Below are positions 56,819 to 64,000 of a stretch of DNA of 64,000 nt, in pieces (the stretch's first letter is position 1; the number at the start of each line of letters is the position of its first letter). The stretch spans positions 1 to 64,000 of the forward strand of contig NTMA01000060.1 in the NCBI GenBank assembly GCA_002917075.1, given 5' to 3'. The notes below the pieces were generated by a model that saw nothing but the letters and a program-made list of their open reading frames with translations, ran no database searches and had not been told where the DNA came from. Source of the stretch: Hawksworthiomyces lignivorus (Eukaryota > Ascomycota > Sordariomycetes > Ophiostomatales > Ophiostomataceae). The position numbers and the translations under genes were made by a program.

Positions 56819-59800
56819 GACGATAGAGGAAGAGGATTGTCTCCCTCGCAATTTCCACGGGAGAGACGGAAGGGAAACTGGATCTCAATTCCAAATGTTT
56901 AGATAAAGACTTCAACACATCACTTGCTGCTACATATACATATACACGCACATCGTTCCCCGCGGGATACAAAAAATGGGCTGGACTCTTCGCTTCTTAT
57001 TTTGGTCTGGATTTTGACTATTTCATGATTGTTATGGGAGCTACGTTTTCTTTTGCTTTGGTTGTATTTTCTTGGTTTTGAGATATATGGGATGGTTTTC
57101 ATTGTCATTGACACGGCCGGCAGGGACAGGCATGGGCAAGGAAAGGAAGACAAAGAGGAGCTATGGCGCAGCAAAGATCGAAACGGCTTTTGGCGGCGCT
57201 GGTCTATTTTTTATTTGATATTTTACTGCATACTATTTGACTCATCGATTTTATCTTAAACTACATGATGTTTTCATGCCGTTTAGTGCATGTTTCTCTT
57301 GAAAAGCTATCGGGCAACACGTAAAAATGCAAAAGCGGCCGCAGGTTTTACTTAGCGGGCTGTCTATACCACATAAATTACGGCCCAGCTATGGAGTACA
57401 TGCCCTACGAAAGTCCAATATAATACCTGTATACACGAGAGTGCGCCTACGAAGTACCAAGGAGAGGGGGCATCGAAAGAAAATGCAGGCAGATAGAATT
57501 AAAGGCTCATAGCGTTCGCTGATAGGACCCAAGAACGCATCCAGCTTTTCTTCTCCGTTTCATTAATTTGCGTGTCCGCCTGTGATTGTGTTATCCCGCC
57601 CTACAAGTCAACAAGTGGAATCCTTCTCGTACGTAGCAGACGGGTCCAGTCTCCTGCTTGCTTGGCTCGGTCTCTGCGTCTCTTCCTCCCAGAGCGCCGT
57701 TTTAGCAAACAAACCTCCCCCCCCCCCCCCCCCCCCCCCTGCGGGGAGAGTTACTAAAAGGCTTCGCCCGCGATGGTCTTGGCCCGTTGCTACTTTGCCA
57801 AACGATAAACAATATTCTTCCTTCGACACATGCAGCAGTATTCTTTGTATATCTTTTTTAACAGTGCGGCAAGCATCGTATTCTGCATTTGGAGTGCTTG
57901 CCGTGTTGCTATATCCACTCACCAAACCGCAAAACTTTGGGGGCCAAAATATATATAGCCCGGTACAACAGCTACAGATTAAAATTATCCACAAATATCC
58001 CGTGCCTTTGAAGGCCCCCCCCATCCTTCCGAGGCAAAAGTCTGTTTTTAAACTCTTCGAGCTCTTGTATCTGAATCTGTGTTTTTGATGCATGGAACTT
58101 GTGCTGCGCTAAAAACGAACTTGAAAAAGGAACATCCGACAAAATCAAGTGGATTCAGGATTTTGTCCGGCAGGGGGGGACAAAAGAGGGTCCTACGTGC
58201 TGGGCATGGGCAAGGAACCTCCTTACAGCTTGAGCACAAGTTGCTTCTGGTCGAGAAAGCCGAATGCATGGTAAAATCAGGAAGGTAAGAGAAAGGCGCA
58301 GGGTTGACAATGATCTTCCAGAAAAAGCAAATTCTACTCCGAAAGACAGAGTTTCCTCGGCGTAAACAAGCTGTTTGGTCCAAACTTTACTCCGTACTGG
58401 GCACCCACCAAGACTCTCCCCTAGCCAATTCAGCGTCTTTTTCAAGGCTCCTGTTTCGCCAACAAAGAACAAGACTCGACTGAAAACAAAAAGACTCGGC
58501 AAGACTGGACCCTATACCCCGGAGAGGTCTTTTTTTTTGAGGCTGCTGCCCCGAACATCCTTGATGTCGTGGTTCAATAAGACGCGTACTGTACTTTTCT
58601 TGAATCTGGCTGGCTCTCATAAATCCTGGCGGAGATTCACAAGCCGCCCTAGGAAATAGTTTGTCCGACGGCGTAGTAGACGAAAGGCACGAAAGGCACG
58701 AAAGGAGAGACACGGCTGGTCTGGGAAGAGCATACGGAATCTCGGGCAGGACGTGGCTTAAACTCCGTCCAAACCGAGATATTTGCTGGTTGGGTTAAGA
58801 GGAAAGAAACAAGGGAGACTGCGAATAGACCAGAGAAACTGGACAACAACAGTAAATTTCATTGAGAGATATTATACACACCTTCAGCGCAGCTACTACT
58901 ACCTGCGGCAGCCGCAAGGGCACATGCAGTTGCATTATGCCACCGTATTGACCGTTTTAGACTCGATCCTTCAGTGGCTTTTGGTCGATCTGCCAAGAAT
59001 GCAACAATTCTTCCCAGCGCAATTTGTGTGGAACTGTGGAGGGCTTTTTGTGGCCGGAGGAGCTCCGACAGGAAGGATACCAAAGAAAAGGGGATGATGG
59101 TATCGACCAGTGCGCACGTAGGGCTAGGCCACAACCGTTGTGTCTTGCGAAAAGAGAAGAAATCTTCCACTTTCCGCATACGTACATGTACAAAAAAGAA
59201 TCCCCTCTCTTGTTCTGCGCTCTGAACGAGCTCGACGCTGTGACTGCTTTTGGCCTGACCCTTTTTTCTACTTTGGTCGCATTGTAGTCCGGATCTGCCG
59301 GCGACGAATAACTTACGAGTACATTTCGCCCTGCTGGAACGATGTGCCCTGTCTCCCCAGCGTCCCGAAGCAAGAAAAGGGCGCGCCTTTCCAGACTGTC
59401 TGCTCCCGACTCCGTTTCCACATGGGGGTAGGGTTTTAGAAACTATCTCCGCGCCCGAATCCAACGGAGCACTGAAGTGAAATCTTTTTTTTCTCGACGT
59501 GAAGCGCTGTGACGTAACTCTTCTGGTACCCTTGTTCAAAAAAGTTTCCACATGCGCTTCCTTCCACTTATTAGTGCATCGCTACTCTGGGAGCGGAGAA
59601 CGGGTGTGAACCCGCTACACGCGTTCGCTGCGCCGCCTGTTTGTGTCATGCTGAATGCCGGCGCTGCCGTGAGTGCTTTCACGATTCGAAAGCACGAACA
59701 CTAGTAGAATACTGATGCGCATGTGCCGCGACTGGTGATTATTATCTTCATTTTCGTCAAAGCCGATCAATGCTAGATTGGGGCTGAATGCCTACGAATG

Positions 59801-62251
59801 TAGACACACTAGTACGTCCCCCAAGTACCGGTACGCCGTAGTTGAAAAGGGCGGGAAAACATGGTAACATGAAAAGCAAGGCCCTGGCAGTGCACGCCAA
59901 AGGTACGTGCGACTCGTACGAGTCCGTTGCAGTGTATGTTAAGTCGGCCCAGAGTCGGTGTGCATTAGCCTGTCCCTATCATGTTGCACTGAGGGTTGTC
60001 TGTCCGGACAAAGGACACACACGTACGCTCTTTGCTCCGTACTTCTCTAGCACCTTGAACCTTGCTGTATCGGTTTCGCATGAGTAGCTACACCACGTTG
60101 TTCCCTTGGAGAAACAGCACCTCTCAGCAGGCCAAAGACGCGGCACCTTCGTGGCTGTCGCTGGAAAAACATGCGTAGTACAGCATGCCAACCAAGAGAT
60201 GAGGCAAAACAAACGAATAGAAACTCAGGTTAGGTCGGTTTCTCCGCTGGTTGAGATTCAATAGCCTGCGCTGATCATAAAAGCTTTCTGATCTGTCAAA
60301 TATCAATCGGACGGGCTCCACTACAAGAGAGCGTAGCGAAGCCTTTGCTCATTCACGACTCGAATAGAAGCGAGAGAGGGAGCGATCAAATAGACAAGCC
60401 CAAGCCTGTCCTACGGCTGAAGATTCACATTTCTGGACATGCCTCATGGTTGGACCGTGACGATTGTGCAGATCTGGGCCAAGAACCACACGAAGTGGCT
60501 TCGAAATGAGAGACCGCAGAAGCAAAGAATCGGGGAAAAGAAGGAAGTGATTGACACAACGCCCCAGTTGAAAGCCGAACAACACTCAAATCTTCATGTT
60601 GGTTGTTGGTGGCTTCAAGCAGAAGCAATATTTCCAATACATACTGACACAAAGACTTGGGGGCACCTTTATCGGAAGCGCCGCAGGGGTACAGTAGGTA
60701 TGCCAACAAAACATTCCCGCTATTTCGGTTTCCTCGTATGTCAAATAGAGAAAATGCGGAACTCCGTTGAGGAGTACATACAAAAATGTGCAGCGCCAGC
60801 GCTGAGATTGTCGGTGCGGCTGGACACGAGACGCACACGGAGTGCCTGCAGCCAAAGGCTAGGAAATACGACCAAAGAGGAAAAGGCTCCGGTTTGATCC
60901 AAGCTAGATGCCGAAATGGAGGGGGGGACCTCTGCCTCCGAGCTCTTTTGCTACGGGATCGTTGCCTACTGTACGTGGGTGGTTTGGCGAAGAGTTTGCC
61001 CAACAAGGCCAAGGACGACGAGAGAATTTGCGCCGAGCTCGAAATCCGAGCCTCGCGTCTTATTGGGCAGGCTCAGGGTACGCAGCTGTTTGCCAGTTCC
61101 ATCTCGGTGTGTTCTCCCGTTCACTAAATCCCACGAAATTCTTTGTTTCACACCATCATTCCTTTGCATCCTTGTACAGTGAAATTTACGCTCTCAATAG
61201 TACTAGTTTTTGCCATTCTCTTTTCTTGCCGCGTTTTACTAGACGCACACCCTTGACTCTTTTTTCCTCTTGGGTCAAAGGGCTTGCTTTTTTTTGCTTC
61301 GCAGTACCGCGATACGGGTATATTTTATTGTGAGTGGCTTCCCAAGCGGCGGCCGGCCTAACTTGTTCTAAATGTCTCAAACGCCGCCATTTGTTGTACG
61401 TGCATGCATAGAAGTATTGCCAGTAATGACATGTATTCAGACATTAATTGGCCGAAACTCTGCATGGAGCTACTTGATTCAGCTGCTGCCTAGACATGTT
61501 TGTCCATGAAAAGGGAAAAACACAAAGCGAGAATAGAAAATCCAGAGCAGAGAGCAGGTGAATGCCATTGCAATGCGAAAAGATGCCAGCGATGCTGCAG
61601 CAGGAGCAAACCCCCAAAGCCCGTGTTTGCTGAGCCAGGTTTTCCTCGTCCTTCTAGACTGCATAGACATTCTCAGACTCTCCAGCACATGCACCTTCTT
61701 TTCTGTTTTCTCACTGACCGTAAGCACCTTAAAACAACGTCCGTAGGGCTGAAGTTTACCGATGAAACTTGAGACAATGAGTATGTATTGAAAATCCGGG
61801 GCAGTGGCCGTAAGCACTTGTCCAAATTGTCTTCGGGCCCCCCCAAGTCTAAACTGGTACATTGTATTTAGCAAATCGAAAATAGAGCGACACGACTGCT
61901 AAATGACAATAGAAGATCAAAAAAAGAAAATAAATAAAATAAAAAATTCCAGGAGCCATTGTTTCGCGTAGAGCATTTCACTTGGCAGTTAAGCAGAGAG
62001 CAAGACAAGAGGGAGTAAGCTTACAGAATGGCCAACCGACTTGAACTGAAAGAAAACTACAACAGCTCTTATCGAGGGAAATGGGACTGTTGGACCGAGG
62101 CAAAACTGAAGCAGAATATATTACTTTTTTATGATTAAGATAATAGCATGCAAAAGCAATGTCCCTTGCCATGATACCGACGTGTCCCGGTCCACCTAAC
62201 CCTTGTCTTTGACGATGGTAATGGTAATGAAAAAAAGCGCCTTCTTTCCAC
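56819..62251. other. Gene desert, part 4, downstream of the bZIP gene
   Basis: About 5.4 kb with no supported gene. It contains a 23-C run at 57717-57739, a triplicated 9-bp CGAAAGGCA-type unit at about 58681-58704, an 8-bp-stem hairpin at 59673-59695, a 12-bp palindrome at 59912-59923 and one TACTCCGTA at 58388. Open frames up to 230 codons (58859-59551 minus) have no motif and overlap frames of similar length on the other strand. Confidence 0.45.
59673..59695. other. Short perfect hairpin
   Basis: GTGCTTTC and GAAAGCAC flank a 7-nt loop, forming an 8-bp perfect stem on either strand. No T-run follows and no gene ends nearby, so it is not an obvious terminator or known RNA. Confidence 0.5.
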
Positions 62252-64000
62252 TCAATCTTCTTCTTCTTCTGCTTCCATGATCAGACGTTCCTTTTTCTTA
62301 TATCGCGACATAAAGAAATAGCCATTGGTATCATCAACCAGCTTGTCCAAGCCCTCGCTAATGTGCATCAATAATTTTCTAAAGAAAAAGAGGCACATAA
62401 AAGATATACTGATGATGACAGCAAAGGCGGTCCAATAGGTTTTTGCAGTATAATTGTCCGTCAAATGAGGTATCTGCACTGAGAAGTAGCTAGTCATGAA
62501 TGAGATAGGCAGAAATAAGACGCTGAGTTGGGCCAGCAGCGTGGCACCTCGCGTCAGGCGCTCTGTTGACCTCGAGTCTTTCTGAGCTGTAAGGTTGAAG
62601 TACTGGCAGCCGTTAGAAACAGCAAAGTGCAAGGCTTTACACAACCCTTATGGATACTCAAGTTAAAACCCGAACTTACCGTGTCCTGTAAAGACACTTT
62701 CTCATCGAGGTAGTCATCGATGGCACCTAGCATGAGCGACTGGAGCTGCACCTGGAGCCGCTTGAATCGTTTACAAGCTCTGTCACACAATTGTACTCTG
62801 CTGGGCTGATCTTCAGAGATTTCGGAATCATTGCTGAGAAGCCTGTCAATCAAGGTACTGTAGTTGTCAAAAAGGTGGTGCAGTTGGCGCAGTTCTTTGT
62901 TCAGCTTATATAGAGTGCGGATAATGTCGGTCGTGTTATCCATTTTTTTCCAGTCCTGTGTGACACTTTAGTATGGAAGTGAGCAAGAAATAACGAGCAC
63001 ATTATATGGAGTAATCTCACAAGTTTGTCCGAAGTAAAAACTTTGGCTCTCTATTTCATTCCCGACGACGTTAGCACAATACCGTCTTGTTTACTTGCGG
63101 CAGCTGCACATGCTCCCTACTCACAATGATATCTAGGGCCCTTTTTGAATGATTCAATATGTCGAATGCAGCAGAGTAGTCCTCGAAAAGATAGTAGAAT
63201 AGGTTGCTTGAGCCTTCGTCCGGAAGTTCATCAGGTGGAAGGGTACGCTCAGTATGACCGGAGATCATAGGATCACGGACAGATGTCAACTGCATGAATT
63301 TGTGTCTGTCTTCTTTTAATCCGCATTTTGACAGCTGGCGGAGAACCTTGAGTGTATTGGATCTCATGCTCTCAAGCTCTTTCTTCTGCCACTCCTCTTG
63401 GTTCTCATCTTTCGGAACCTTGTAATAGGCAGCCTCATGGAATGATAAAACGGTATCTAGGTCGTCAACAGGGGTGATACGCTGAAAGTGTAGAGGTAAC
63501 CTCGGATTTTGAAATACATACGGTCTTTGCATATAGCAAACCAGGACCAGTGCTTTGGCGGCACCAGACTCGGAATCTTTTCAGTTTCTTGCTCTGGACG
63601 TCGGTGAAGCCAGTTTGCTCCAATACACATAACTATGAAAACAACAGTTAGGTATGCGAAAAAAAAATAAAGGTAGAAAAAAAAAAGAAAATCAGAGCTC
63701 AGGGACCATTGGGCAGAGGTCCTAGTGTTTGTGCCTCAGTGAAACCACTTACAGCGGTCCCCCTGATCAATTGATGTGTAGTTGAGGTTGTTCTGCATCA
63801 TCTGGAAGGTGGCCAAGTTTTCTTGGGCAAACATGTCGCCGCGGCCGGGGGCGACATTCTCAGAGACGGCATCGGCATGCAATGTGGATGCAGCAGCGGT
63901 GACGGAAACACCCACAGCGGTGCCGTTTTCCAGGTCCTTCGGCATCGACTCTGGCTCGCTCTTCTGGAGAGCCCCACGCAATGCGCCGCGAACGTGGCCT
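62252..64000 (-). CDS. CorA-like membrane protein (5' part beyond window)
   Basis: C-terminal part of a fungal protein with a CorA-like two-helix membrane domain. Exons within the window: from beyond 64000 to 63753, 63632-63522, 63456-63125, 62955-62680 and 62581-62252, all joining in phase. The soluble part reads WLHRRPEQ, WSWFAICKDHTVLSFHE, ELESMRSNTLKVLRQLSK, GSSNLFYYLFEDYSAA and a helical LYKLNKELRQLHHLFDNY. The membrane part has GATLLAQLSVLFLPISFMTSYFS-type helix 1 and YWTAFAVIISISFMCLFF helix 2, then a basic and acidic tail ending EEEED. Helix 1 should be followed by GMN in true Mg2+ channels; here it reads YFSVQI. Fungal relatives lacking GMN are of unknown function, so transport is not assured. 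The second exon's reading frame was chosen by phase and by the block WSWFAICKDHTVLSFHE. Confidence 0.8.

Noticed and set aside
58859..59551. 230-codon minus-strand frame in the desert
   Set aside because: No motif, odd composition and several overlapping frames of similar length on both strands suggest chance.
59585..59625. T-arm-like hairpin around a GGTTCACACCC sequence on the minus strand
   Set aside because: It lacks the invariant B-box A, a matching acceptor stem and a D-arm, so it is not called as a tRNA. No other tRNA-like B box in the window folds properly.
38580..62251. Gene desert as a RIP-mutated transposon graveyard
   Set aside because: The DNA is only moderately AT-rich, shows no transposase or reverse-transcriptase fragments and no obvious long repeats within the window.
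63457..63522. Alternative reading of the CorA-like gene with exon 3 starting at 63481 and a GFTDVQSKKLKRF frame in exon 2
   Set aside because: That frame cannot be reached from exon 1, whose GTAAGT donor leaves one base. Using the acceptor at 63457 all phases agree and the block WSWFAICKDHTVLSFHE results.

Overview
The window is nuclear DNA of a filamentous ascomycete. Genes carry short (about 60-190 nt) GT-AG introns with CTAAC/CTAAT-like branch sites. Promoters are CT-rich, coding DNA is GC-rich, and several proteins are typical of Sordariomycetes. A Hypocreales fungus is my best guess, from protein style and the intergenic words TACTCCGTA and TACTCGTAC. I have no marker that fixes the genus. 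Thirteen genes are well supported, two of them cut by the window edges. Exon structures were worked out by hand from splice consensus and reading phase.

Region 1 (1-18.3 kb) is dense housekeeping. On the minus strand are the histone chaperone HIR1 (cut at its 3' end) and a small lysine-rich H1-like protein. On the plus strand follow an RCC1-type Ran exchange factor, a Golgi-type CAP59/GT69 mannosyltransferase homologue and a GNAT acetyltransferase. The tRNA 2'-O-methyltransferase TRM7 (minus) then faces the ribosome-biogenesis helicase MAK5 (plus) across a 500-bp divergent promoter. HIR1, the H1-like gene and RCC1 form a run of chromatin-associated genes.

Region 2 (19.4-26.4 kb) is accessory. 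A Baeyer-Villiger-type flavin monooxygenase, an alpha/beta-hydrolase and a short-chain dehydrogenase lie together. The hydrolase and dehydrogenase share a 437-bp bidirectional promoter, and the monooxygenase is tail-to-tail with the hydrolase. The chemistry is complementary (ketone to ester, ester to acid plus alcohol, alcohol/ketone interconversion), which suggests a small catabolic or detoxification module. Next is a single-pass membrane protein with three tandem six-cysteine extracellular modules and a Pro/Gln-rich cytosolic tail.

Region 3 (30-38.6 kb) holds the nuclear-basket protein TPR/MLP1 (about 2,156 aa) and a small Cys-rich, probably GPI-anchored surface protein.

Region 4 (38.6-62.2 kb) is a gene desert of about 23.7 kb. 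It is broken only by one bZIP transcription factor with AP-1-like basic-region residues, which has about 16.9 kb of apparently non-coding DNA upstream. The desert is rich in homopolymer tracts and in the two near-palindromic words. The window closes with a CorA-like membrane protein running off the right edge. I found no tRNA, rRNA, CRISPR array or intact transposon. One 105-bp inverted-repeat element looks like a miniature transposable element.
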